DNA of 32,212 nucleotides, taken from contig JAMQCK010000273.1 in assembly GCA_024196135.1 (NCBI GenBank), forward strand, positions 1-32,212, read 5' to 3'. Under the pieces are notes generated by a model. It had not been told where the DNA came from, did not search any database, and was given only the letters and a program-made list of their open reading frames with translations. The DNA comes from Pleurotus ostreatus/Saccharomyces cerevisiae fusant (Eukaryota; Opisthokonta). This document shows, piece by piece, positions 10,945 through 20,219 of the stretch. A program made the translations under genes and the position numbers. Numbering within the stretch: position 1 is the stretch's first letter; every line of letters starts with the position of its first letter.

Positions 10945-12148
10945 ATGACCGTTGCCACGTCTCTTCCTTCGTCCCCTAGTATTTTCAGCCTCCCTGGACT
11001 CGCCATCAAGAGAGTGGCCGACTTTGTTTATACCCTCTACCTCTTCAACAAGACGGACATCTCTACAACGGTGCTTCCCATGGTGCGTACTTCCTACTTC
11101 ACGATGCGCACGATCTCCTCACTTATTACGCGTCTTAGCTTACGTTCGGCTACGCCTTAGCTGGACCTCGCAGCGTGGCAGCCTTCTTGCGAGGATTTCT
11201 CTGGATGGAGCTGCACCTCATCGCATTCGAGGCGAGTCGAATGACTTTTCTCTCGTGCTTATGTTCTTACTTCTACGCAGATCAAGAACCAGGTATTTCG
11301 TCCGTCGTTCCAGTCATTAATGACACTAATTCTCCCAAAGACGGTCGGCCTCGAAGAAGACAGAATCTCCAAGCCCTTCCGCCCCATCGTCTCCGGTCGC
11401 ATCTCCCTCGAAGCCGCCCACCGCCTGCATGTCACGCTGGTCATCCTCTCGCTCATCATGAGCGCCGTCTACGGAGGCCTCACGCCGAGCATTATCCACC
11501 TCATCGCCATCTCGTCCTACAATCAGGGCGGATTGGCAAGGTTTTGGGCTCTCAAGTCGCCAGTTGGCGCGTTGGGGTATACATGTCTTTGCTGGGGGGT
11601 GACATTGATGTTTGGTCAGTTCACTCCCCATGCTCTCTCCGTCTTTGATACTGACACTTCATCAGAGGATGGGCATCCGCTGTCCCCGACCGCTCGGCTG
11701 GCCTTCCTCCTCCAATTCTCGATTTTCTCGACCACGGTACGTGTTCTCCGCCAGATCACCCTCTCTAACCATCATCTGACCACTCTTCAGGGCCACACCC
11801 AGGATTTTCGTGACCGCGCCGGCGACGCCGCCATCGGGCGCAAGACTCTCGCCATCGTCCTCCCGCAAACCCTCGCCCGCTGGTCCCTCCTCTGCATGCT
11901 CTTCTCCTGGAGCACGGCGCTCGTGTACATCTGGCAGCCTCCGGCGTATGTCGTCCCCTTCTACTACGCCCTTGCCGCCCGTACGGCCTATCACCTGACC
12001 ACGGACGGGTCGCACGCGGGCGATGAGGCGTCATACTTTTGGTACAATGTACGTCGTGATTTCATGCGCTTCCGGGACCGAGCGTTGATCTGATTTATAG
12101 CTTTGGTTTTCTGCGTGTCAGCTTCTACCCGTTTTCGTTAGGATCTAA
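10945..12148 (+). CDS. UbiA-family prenyltransferase or UbiA-type terpene cyclase
   Basis: Seven exons: 10945-11082, 11139-11231, 11281-11292, 11341-11614, 11666-11736, 11791-12048 and 12101-12148; 297 residues. An alternative in-frame start at 10903 adds 14 residues but lies only 19 nt after the TATA box. The protein is a multi-helix membrane protein. The first active-site region reads KNQTVGLEEDRISKPFRPI (residues 79-97) and the second QDFRDRAGDAAIGRKT (from residue 200), the two Asp-rich motifs that bind Mg-diphosphate in UbiA enzymes. UbiA proteins transfer prenyl groups to acceptors; some fungal relatives cyclise farnesyl diphosphate. I cannot tell which applies. Exon 3 is only 12 nt (IKNQ) and follows a GC-AG intron (GCGAGT donor); this is the only phase-consistent joining found. 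Neighbouring GST, b5-ACAD and GMC genes are compatible with a pathway. Confidence 0.85.
11232..11280 (+). other. GC-AG intron of the UbiA gene
   Basis: GCGAGT...TACGCAG, 49 nt. Using the nearby GT (GTCGAA) instead shifts the frame of the following 12-nt exon and breaks the join to the EEDRISKP exon, so the GC donor is preferred. Confidence 0.6.
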
Positions 12149-12358
12149 GGTTTCTAGGCGGTCTGTAATCGGTATAATAAGTTGTAAGTATGTCTTTGTG
12201 TTGTGTACTTTTGTGAGTCTTAGAATGTCGCTGTAGAATCAACATGTCAGCTCTTGTCTATCTTACTGCTCACTATGGTGTGTCTGGTGTCACGAGGGAC
12301 GCACAGAAGGAGTAGACAACGACGATGGCGCCGGCTTGCTTGGCTGTATTTTGACGAC

Positions 12359-12370
12359 CGGCAAATGCCG
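12359..12370. promoter_or_regulatory. CGG-N6-CCG motif, exact copy 1
   Basis: CGGCAAATGCCG, 211 bp after the UbiA stop. Inverted CGG triplets spaced by 6 nt match the general architecture of Zn2Cys6 activator sites (Ppr1-type spacing). Confidence 0.4.
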
Positions 12371-13495
12371 CATCCGTGACTGCCATTGTAACGTCACTCT
12401 CAAACCTTCCCACCGACTTCCACCATCTCCGGGTGTACCGATGGTCGGCATTTGGGTTCCCCAATCCTGGAGACCCTTCGAGACTCTTCCACGAGACCTA
12501 CTTCGTGCGACTTCTACATCAGAATATTGCAGAACAAGCAAAGAGGCTCAAGTCGATGATCCGGGCTCGCCGCCTTCGCTGCGCTCTCTGTCGGAGCATG
12601 TTGGATCGTCAATACGTATGTTTTCGGTCGCTCACATGAAGTCATGCACCTCGACAAACGCGGTCTCGAGAACAAGTCTGACATAGCTCAGAACGAGGAG
12701 AAGGGATGGCTCCGCCTGATAGACGTACTTCCGCTCCGCCGCCATCGGCCTCTCCGACGATGCCCGCCCTGAATGACTGCTGCGTGCTGTACCTCGACTT
12801 GGCACCTCCCGAGCTTCACTTACATCCATCGGCGAGCTGTATCGCCGCGCAATCGTGCTCTGTGCCCGAGGCGATGCCCTCAGCACCTCCGTCCTCCCGT
12901 TAGGATTTCCCAAGCGGTCGCAGGCGGGTTCAACCTCGCCATACAGTTATCCATCGCGTATTCCGACAGTCGATGATGGTAGCGACTTTCTGACAGCAGT
13001 GCGGGCGCTTCCGCTTGACTACTCAAGGCGCCTGCTGACTGTTTGGCCGGTCTAAGGTCGCGCTGCTGTCAGTTCATGACCGCCGTACGCCCGACAAGCT
13101 ACAGCGCATCGGTAAGCGTTCATTCTGCGAAGATGATTGAGATATTCCCTTGCATATCGATGCGCCTCTTCCCCTCCTCCCAGAGCGCTCTTCTCCCTCA
13201 GCACGCCTTTGGCGTCACACCCCGCCCACATCCCCATCGACACCTGAAGGACTGCCAACTGGGGATATCGGCGTCCCTGGTTCCTCACGCACATCGTCGC
13301 CAACCTACAAACACATTGGCTAATCATGCTGACCCTGCTGACGCGCGCTTATTCAGTACGCCCATTTGGATCGATACCAGATCGCGCGCGCATGCTCTCG
13401 AACGTCACCCCAGGAGCGGCAGCGAAACGTCGACTCCGGAGCGGCATCTAAATTAGCCCGCGCGATAGTTGCCTTAGAGCGGGCCAGGGGCGCAG

Positions 13496-13503
13496 TATAT
13501 AAG
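13496..13503 (+). promoter_or_regulatory. TATA box of the GST gene
   Basis: TATATAAG, 107 bp upstream of the GST ATG at 13610. Confidence 0.5.
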
Positions 13504-13609
13504 AGGCACGTCGGTGGGGTGGGTTCATCGGTCGGCCCACTCTTCATACCCAGTCGACACCTGCTCTGATCGTTGCCCTCGCCACCCACACCCAACACAT
13601 ATATCCACG

Positions 13610-14422
13610 ATGGTCCTCACGCTCTACGGCTCCCCGATGTCGACGTGCACGCGCCGCGTCGGGATCGTGCTGATGGAGAAGAAGATCCCGTTCAAGTTCG
13701 TGCCCGTCGACCTGGCGAAGGGCGAGCACAAGAAGCCCGAGTTCGTCGAGAAGCAGCCGTTCGGGCAGGTGCCCTACATCGTGCGTTTACCTCCCTCTAC
13801 TACACTTGCTATTCGGTTCTACCAGGGCTAACGCGCGCTCTAGGTCGACGACGACGGCTTCACGCTGTTCGAGAGCCGCGCAATCGCCCGCTACCTGAAC
13901 GACAAGTACCCGGAGCAGGGCACTAACCTTGTCCCGACGGGCCTGAAGGAGAAGGCGATCTTCGAGCAGGCCGTGTCCATCGAGGGCAGCAACTTTGACC
14001 GCTATGCGAGCAGCGCGGTCGCGGAGAAGATCTTCAAGCCGTAAGTTGTATCAGCCTTCGACCCATGCTAAGTGTTGACACCCCCGCAGGATGAAGGGCC
14101 TCGGCGGCAGCGACGAGCTCGCGAAGACAGAACTCGAGGCGCTCGACAAGAAGCTCGACGCGTACAACGTTATCCTGGGCAGGCAAAAGTACCTCGCCGG
14201 TGACGTACGTGCATCGTTTTCTCTATCGAAGAACGCGATGCTGACCACTCCCTGCAGAAGCTGACGCTCGCCGACCTGTTCCACATCCCGTACGGCTCGA
14301 TGTTGGCGAAGGTGGGCTACAATGGGTTGGAAGAGAAGCCGAATGTCGCGCGCTGGTGGAAGGACATCACGTCGCGCGAGTCGTGGCAGGCGGTCAAGGA
14401 CGGTGTCAAGGGCACTGCGTAG
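13610..14422 (+). CDS. glutathione S-transferase, phi-like
   Basis: Four exons: 13610-13780, 13844-14040, 14090-14204 and 14258-14422; 215 residues, the normal GST size. The N-terminal thioredoxin fold begins MVLTLYGSPMSTCTRRV. Ser11 sits where phi-class GSTs carry their catalytic serine. The cis-proline motif QVPYI is at residues 53-57, and the glutathione-binding Glu-Ser at residues 67-68. The helical C-terminal domain contains KLTLADLFHIPYG, the usual N-capping region. The enzyme conjugates or reduces electrophiles with glutathione in the cytosol. Phi-like GSTs are common in wood-decay basidiomycetes, where they are associated with detoxification of plant extractives. In this setting, downstream of a UbiA gene and upstream of b5-ACAD, it could alternatively act in a biosynthetic pathway. 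All introns are GT-AG and phase-consistent. Confidence 0.93.
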
Positions 14423-14528
14423 GTGAATAATGGAATTGAGAAGGACTGCAGTATCTTGTATTACCAAAAGGACTATTGAGTAGCAACTTCAAGTGATCTG
14501 TTCCCTCTCGCAAATCGCCAGACTCGTT

Positions 14529-14540
14529 CGGCATTTGCCG
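14529..14540. promoter_or_regulatory. CGG-N6-CCG motif, exact copy 2
   Basis: CGGCATTTGCCG, the reverse complement of the copies at 12359 and 17480. With flanks it reads TTCGG-N6-CCGA, nearly the full yeast Ppr1 consensus TTCGG-N6-CCGAA. It lies 287 bp upstream of the ACAD start. Confidence 0.45.
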
Positions 14541-14707
14541 ATTGTACTTGAAACTTCAGTTTTTCCCTCTCATTTCAGCATCGCCTCTCTTCTCTACTTT
14601 CAAATTAGCGCCGTGCTGCATTCAATTCGCATTCTGGGTTTCCAAAGTTCCACACTCTGCCCAACAGCCGCTTGAGACCGTGACAATTTCACGTGCCGCC
14701 TCGCGAG

Positions 14708-14712
14708 CCAAT
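14708..14712 (+). promoter_or_regulatory. CCAAT box upstream of b5-ACAD
   Basis: CCAAT in GAGCCAATCCCC, 115 bp before the ATG, a common position for fungal CCAAT-binding complex sites. Confidence 0.35.
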
Positions 14713-14826
14713 CCCCTCCCCCGCATTGTCAGACAATCACATGCGAGCCTCTCCCTCTCATTTAGCGCCGGCTGCGACAGTCATGCAGTACTCTTCCCCC
14801 TTGCTCCTGAATCTCATCTACTCGCC

Positions 14827-17509
14827 ATGGCTACCAAGGAGCTGAAGACGCTGACGCGCGAGGAGGTCGCGAAGGTGCGTTTTCCTGGGCTCAGGGGACG
14901 GACAGACAGGCTGACAGGCGCCGAAGCACAACAAGGAGGGAGATCTTGTCAGTAGACTCCGATAGGATCGTGTATTCAAGAGTTTGACGGCCATACCCCC
15001 TTCTAGTGGCTTGCCATTGACGGCAAGGTCTACGATGTCAGCAGATTCATGGGCATGCACCCCGGTGGCGCCTCCGTCCTCCTCGACCCGGAAGTCGGTG
15101 CGTGTTCTGCCCCGCCTGCTACCCCACGGGGCTGACACCCCTCCCCCACCCAGCCGGTCAGGACGCAACGGAAGCTTTCTACTCCCTTCACCGACACGAA
15201 GTGCTCCTGCGTCCCCAGTATCAGCGCCTGCAGATCGGCGTGCTTGAGGGGGAGAAGAGCGTCATTACCAGTCGTGTGCCGGGCGAGCTGAGCAAGGTGC
15301 CCTATGCGGAGCCGACGTGGTTGTCGGCGGGGTATCATAGCCCGTACTACAGCGAGAACCACCGGACGTTCCAGAAGGCGGTCCGCAAGTTCTTCGATGA
15401 GGTTGTGCAGCCGGATGCGAATGTGCGTGAATTACCTCTCGAAATGTTCAGGGGATTGATCGTCCCATAGGCAAGAGAAGCGGATGGCAAACGTCCGAGC
15501 CAAAGTGTGATCGACGAGATGGCGTACGTGAACGGACTCTTGTCTCTACTACCTATGCTCACGAACCACACAGCAAGCTCGGCTTGATACACATGCGCAT
15601 GGGTCCCGGCAAGCACTTGAAGGGCCAAACCCTCATGGGCGGCATCGTCAAGCCGGAGGAGTTCGATTACTTCCACGAGCTCATCATCACACAAGAGTTC
15701 GCGCGCGTTGGGCAGCGCGGCTACGGCGATGGTAATTTAGCCCTCGCATATTGCTTGACGTGTTATCTGAACATCCTCTCAGGTCTCCTCGCCGGTACCG
15801 TCATTGGTCTACCACCAGTTCTCAACTTTGGGTCTCCGGAGCTGCAAGCGAAGGTCGTGCCCGAGGTCTTGTCGGGGAAGAAGCCCATATGTCTAGCTAT
15901 CTCCGAGGCGTTCGCGGGGTCGGATGTGCAGGGGTGCGCTCACCCTTCTATCACTCCTGCTGCGCATCATGTTTATTGTATTTAGCCTCCGCACGACAGC
16001 AGTAAAGACCGAGGACGGCAAGCACTGGATCATCAACGGCACGAAGAAGTGGATCACGAACGGCACCTTCTCGCACTACTTCACCGTCGGGTGCAAGACC
16101 GAGGACGGCTTCACGGTCATCCTCGTCGAGCGCAGCGAGGGCGTGGAGACGAAGTCGATCAAGACGAGTTATGTGCGTTAGGCTTCCTTTCCCTCCCTCT
16201 TGTCACTCCTCTCGTCCTTTCTCCTCATTTAGCTGCCCGTTGCCTCTGCTTCCTTCTCCTTCATCCACCAATGACCCTTGACTGACCCATCACTCTTGAC
16301 TGACCAATCACTCTTGACTGACCAATCCCCCCCCTCCGCAGTCCCCCACGGCCGGCACCGCGTACATCACCTTCGAGAACGTCAAGGTGCCCGTGGAGAA
16401 CACGCTCGGGCCCGAGGGCGGCGGCGTGTTCGTGATGCTGAGCAACTTCAACCACGAGCGCTGGGTGATGATCTGCTCGTCGGCGCGCTCGCACCGGTTG
16501 GTGGTGGAGGAGTGTCTGAAGTGAGTGGGAGGTTCTTTTGGTTTACTTGCTTTAGTTATGTCATTCTCGCCGTACGAGTCGTGGGAGCCGCTGGGGGCTG
16601 CGCGAGGCGAAAGCAAATCGGGCAAATGCGGACACTGACGAGATATTGTTAGGTGGACCAACCAGCGCAAGGCCTTCGGCAAGCCGCTGCACTCGCAGGC
16701 GGTGATTCGGGCGAAGCTCGCTTCGATGATCGCGCGCGCGGAGAGCGTGCAGAACTGGTTGGAGAACATCACCTACCAGATGAACAACATGGTGCGTCGA
16801 GCGTTCTGGTTATCTGATTCGTGTAGTGTGGGGGAAGGGGTGAAGGAGATATAGGGGCTGAAGGGAAGGGTGTGCGCAAGGGGAGGAAGAAGACTCTGTA
16901 TGGGGCAGTCGCTATCGGGCGTGGGGATAGAGACGCGCGCCGGAGCGAAAATCGCTCAGAACGCGGAGGCTTTCGTTGGGCGCTCCGTTCTCGTATGGGC
17001 GATGTGGCTGATCGATGACCTTTGCAGTCCTACAAGCAGCAGGCGTCAAAGCTGGCGGGGTGAGTAGTAGCTTTGCTTCTGATAGGGGATTGTACTGACG
17101 GACTGGATTCGTAGGCAAATAGGCTTGCTGAAGATGTACGCGACCCGGACGGCGCAGCAGACGGCGACGGATGCGGTGCAGGTTCGTCACTATTTTTTGG
17201 CGCTCGACGTCAACTTACACAATTGCTTGCTATAGATCTTCGGTGGCCGCGGTGTCACGCAGTCCGGCATGGGCTCCGCGATCGAGCACTACCACCGTAC
17301 AGTGCCCTTCGACTCGTATGTCTGCATTTTTTGCTCTGCATATTACTCCGCTAACGCACGTTCCCAGTATCCTCGGTGGAGGTACGACCCTGCTTATTTG
17401 TGCAGCTCTCGTGGTAAATGCTAACCTCTTCCCCACAGCGGAGGACGTGCTGGGAGACCTGGGCGTGCGGCAGGCGATTCGGCAAATGCCGAAGGATGCC
17501 CGGCTTTAG
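14827..17509 (+). CDS. cytochrome b5 / acyl-CoA dehydrogenase fusion
   Basis: Fifteen exons: 14827-14874, 14927-14947, 15007-15097, 15154-15422, 15471-15523, 15574-15731, 15783-15933, 15986-16172, 16342-16520, 16653-16791, 17028-17059, 17115-17181, 17236-17315, 17368-17381 and 17439-17509; 519 residues. Residues about 5-80 form a cytochrome b5 domain, with heme ligands His41 in MHPGG and probably His66 in YSLHRHE. The rest is an acyl-CoA dehydrogenase with the substrate/FAD motif [13 protein letters not shown], the middle domain around [14 protein letters not shown], and the C-terminal helical domain with [13 protein letters not shown]. The enzyme should introduce a 2,3-double bond into an acyl-CoA, with electrons possibly passing through the heme domain (inference). 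Such fusions are widespread in fungi. Introns 8 and 10 (169 and 236 nt) are long for this locus. Exons of 14 and 21 nt are phase-consistent. Ends at TAG 17507-17509. Confidence 0.93.
16272..16327 (+). repeat. 18-bp tandem repeat inside ACAD intron 8
   Basis: Units at 16283-16300 (TGACCCATCACTCTTGAC) and 16301-16318 (TGACCAATCACTCTTGAC) differ by one base, with partial units at 16272-16282 and 16319-16327. Each unit carries TGAC/CTGAC, which resembles a fungal branch site. The array lies just upstream of the intron's 3' splice site at 16341. Confidence 0.8.
17480..17491. promoter_or_regulatory. CGG-N6-CCG motif, exact copy 3
   Basis: CGGCAAATGCCG; with flanks TTCGGCAAATGCCGAA it is a perfect TTCGG-N6-CCGAA palindromic site. 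It lies in the last ACAD exon, encoding Arg-Gln-Met-Pro, 16 bp before the stop codon, so coding constraint may explain part of it. Confidence 0.4.
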
Positions 17510-17989
17510 GGAAGGTGGCTGTGCCGGTATGCTCAGTCTCCAATGGCGGGGAGACCCACGAATCTACACATATGTACGCTTTGTATCACTACTCTTGCAT
17601 CAATCTGGAACGTATGTTTTTTTGCAACTATGGCTGGGAGGTCAAGGGACGCGAAGAATTCGGCATAAGTGAGGTTTTTGCTCGGGCAAAATAATGTCAC
17701 GGCTGTATGCGCTGTTATGCAGCTTGGTAGCTTCTGTCTTGAGAGAAGAAAGAGCCGGTTCTCAGCGACCAATGCAAGAGTGCCTGCGTCTAAAGATACT
17801 GATAGCTATGTCATGGCTGTACCCAGTCATGATGTCTTCATGCAGGTCGAACAATATGTAGCAAGTTTGCTCGAAGTCGTTTCCAGGAAGGCAGAAGTCA
17901 TTCAGGCTTTCATGAGCGCGGTCATTCATTCAAGAAGTGAGTAGTCGTCTACATGTAGCGGCAATGTCCCGTGAGGCCTGTAACCCTCT
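17510..17989. other. convergent intergenic region, ACAD to Mim1
   Basis: 480 bp between two convergent stops. No gene, repeat or clear regulatory element seen; it presumably holds both 3' untranslated regions. Confidence 0.6.
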
Positions 17990-18968
17990 CTACCGGCGGA
18001 AGGGCGAGTTCTGCGTCCTGAGCCCTGCATTGGCGGCAGTAGACCCCGGTGCTGACCACCCGAACCACTTGAAGACGACGTTCTTGGCAAAGATCTCGCC
18101 GAAGCCGAGCATGACGCCGTTCACGAAGGGCAGGAAGAGGTTGATCGCGAGTGCAGACACAAGAGCGACAGCGCGCGAGCGGGGCGGGAGGGACGCGTCG
18201 AAGACGTCGAGCGAGACTGAGCGAACCTGCACATCGCGCTCGCGGTGCGCGGGGGATGACGCGTCGGTATGCAGCTCGGGGAAGGTCATGGAGGGGTAGG
18301 ACGAGGTGAGGTCGGAGGGGACGTTCTCCCATTTTTGCGAGTTGTCGTCCTCGGTGTGCTGCGCGGTATGCGAGGTGCCCTCGGGGCGGCCGGCCTCTTG
18401 TGAGGTTGCGTGCCACTATAGTAGGTCGTGTGAGCCTCTTCGCATACTTCCCAGTACCACAGTACACGCACCTGCTTCTGAAACTCGCCCGCCACCAGGT
18501 CGCGCACGTCCGCCGGGCTCGGGGACGCGGGTGCCGGCTGCGCTGGCGTAGCCTGCGAGCCCGACACCTGCTCCCAGGCCGACGACGCGGCGAGGGAGTC
18601 TGCCTGACTGCCGCCCGCTGCGCGCTCCGCCGCCCGGATCTCCTCCCACTTCTGGCGCTCCTTCTCGGCCTTCTCGCGCGCTTCGGCGGACTGCGCTTTC
18701 CAGGACGCGACGTACGCGTCGTACTGCGCCTTCCACTCCTCCTCGGTCATGTCCGCGGGGGGATGCGTGAGGTCCGGCTGCGGTGGGGGTGCATCCTGAG
18801 ATGATTGCGGCTCCTCAGGCGCTGCAGCTTGCGGCTCAGGAGCTGGCGGCTGCGTTGGGGGGAGGTCGAAGGCGCCGGTGAGCGACTCCTGGTACAATGT
18901 TCAGTGATTCCCCCGTCCTAAAGAGTATCACACACCTCGAGAACGGACTCGACGCGCTCTGCAGCCAT
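17990..18968 (-). CDS. MIM1: Mim1/Tom13-like mitochondrial outer-membrane import factor
   Basis: Three exons in transcript order: 18936-18968, 18472-18888 and 17990-18415; 291 residues. Introns are 47 and 56 nt and close in phase 0. Near the C-terminus, residues about 235-262 form one transmembrane helix containing NLFLPFVNGVMLGFGEIFA, the Tom13/Mim1 hallmark with a GxxxG contact motif. It is preceded by WENVPSDLTSSYPS, also typical of the fungal family. Mim1 inserts single-span and multi-span proteins into the mitochondrial outer membrane and assists TOM assembly. The N-terminal 190 residues are a Pro/Ala/Gln-rich region with a charged predicted helix (EEEWKAQYDAYVASWKAQ and onward), far longer than yeast Mim1 (about 113 residues). 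Start: the ATG at 18968 has a good context; an in-frame ATG at 19103 would add 45 residues. Confidence 0.85.
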
Positions 18969-20219
18969 GATCACGGTGCCCGTCAAGAATATTGCGAAGA
19001 CATTCGGCGTCGCGGCGACGAGGGCGCAAAGTCCACGTGCGGCACGTGTGACCGCCACAAAATTTGCAAAATTCGAGAGTTTGAACTTGACAATGTTTTC
19101 CATGTTCTTGGCGACTTCAGCGCTGCTGGCGACCGGATTTTGTGAGCTGTTGCTCAGAAGTGCTTATCAGCATTTCCAATACGCCAACGGCCCACTTGCA
19201 CTTGGTGACAATGACTTGTGATCACCTGGTTCTCGGCGAAGAGACGACCATCACGCCAGAGAATACCTGCAGAATACTCTGTGGCGAGGCTGTTCCTGCA
19301 GTGATCTTCATCTGACTTACTCGTTGGAGTCTTCATAAGAAGTGTCGGCTCGGTCTGCGGCATATGTATGCAGAGCAAGGTGAGTCACTGCGATGTTCAT
19401 AAAGACTGTTACCAACGTGCTAGATGCCCCTCTATGTCGTGAGGCCTCCCCCATTCTCCTCCAGATCTATATGCCTGAACCAGTCAATGAGTGAGCTAGA
19501 CCTCCTCGCCCGACCAGATGATGATACCCCAGGTTCTCCCAGAATACCCTCCTCCTTCTGCCCACCGCTAATACGTACGCATTACACAAAGGACGCCCAG
19601 CTGCCGGCGGCTCGCCCCGCCGCCGGGTCAGCCGCCTTCATAACCCCCGAGGAGACACGCGCCCTCGGAAGGCTGGGTCTGCGCGGCCGGCTTTTGATGA
19701 CGAAACCATCGATGGGCAGCCTCGCGCCGGCCCGCACGACCCTGGGGCGCACCTGCCTCTCGTGTCGATGGCGCGCGCGGATCCGGTCCCAAAGGCAGCT
19801 TTGACATCTACGCGAGGTGTGACGGTGCGCGGACGGGCGAGGGACATGGGTAGGGAACGACTCAGTGAGGCTTCAGCAAGCCGGAAGTGGCACGGCTTTG
19901 GACCCGGGCGGGTTCGAAAGCGAATGACGCCGTGGCGCATCGATAGCAGCCTCTCACGCCCCGCGCATATAAACGGCCCCGGTGCAGGGCCGGAGGTCCT
20001 ACCCCATACGCCTCTAATTCGTAGCTCTATATCCCACCCTTGAGGCTTTATCTTGTGCACGGTTGACACGCGTTGCCTACTCAACCTCACCGCCAAGCAG
20101 CGCACCTCCTCGACTTGCTGCTGGGCTCAGCCTTACGCTCGCGGTTCTGCTACCTGCTTTCCCGTCACCTCGTCCCAGCCTTGAAACTATTCTTGCGACG
20201 GCCTCGGACTAGTTACGAG
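18969..20219. other. intergenic region, Mim1 to cysteine-rich protein
   Basis: No gene supported. It includes a possible 45-codon N-terminal extension of Mim1 (to 19103). A basic, Arg/Pro-rich open frame from about 19580 to 20042 (+) has no recognisable domain and overlaps the TATA box at 19968-19973. Confidence 0.45.
19968..19973 (+). promoter_or_regulatory. TATA box upstream of the cysteine-rich protein gene
   Basis: TATAAA in GCGCATATAAACGG, 247 bp upstream of the ATG at 20220; the only clear TATA element before that gene. Confidence 0.35.

Larger units (their letters stand above)
12149..13609. other. intergenic region, UbiA to GST
   Basis: No gene supported over about 1.46 kb. Open frames at 12336-12686, 12376-12639 and 13043-13456 (+) lack recognisable motifs and coherent splicing. 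It contains an exact dispersed motif at 12359-12370 and the GST TATA box at 13496-13503. Decayed coding sequence cannot be excluded. Confidence 0.5.
14423..14826. other. intergenic region, GST to b5-ACAD
   Basis: No gene. It contains an exact CGG-N6-CCG copy at 14529-14540 and a CCAAT box at 14708-14712, both positioned as upstream elements of the ACAD gene. The rest is pyrimidine-rich. Confidence 0.6.

Noticed and set aside
12336..12686. Overlapping plus-strand frames between UbiA and GST
   Set aside because: Two frames are open at once, neither has recognisable protein features, and tested splice joins did not extend either.
19580..20042. Long Arg/Pro-rich open frame (+) including PAFDDETIDGQ
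   Set aside because: No start in a good context, no family match, and it runs through the TATA box assigned to the gene at 20220.
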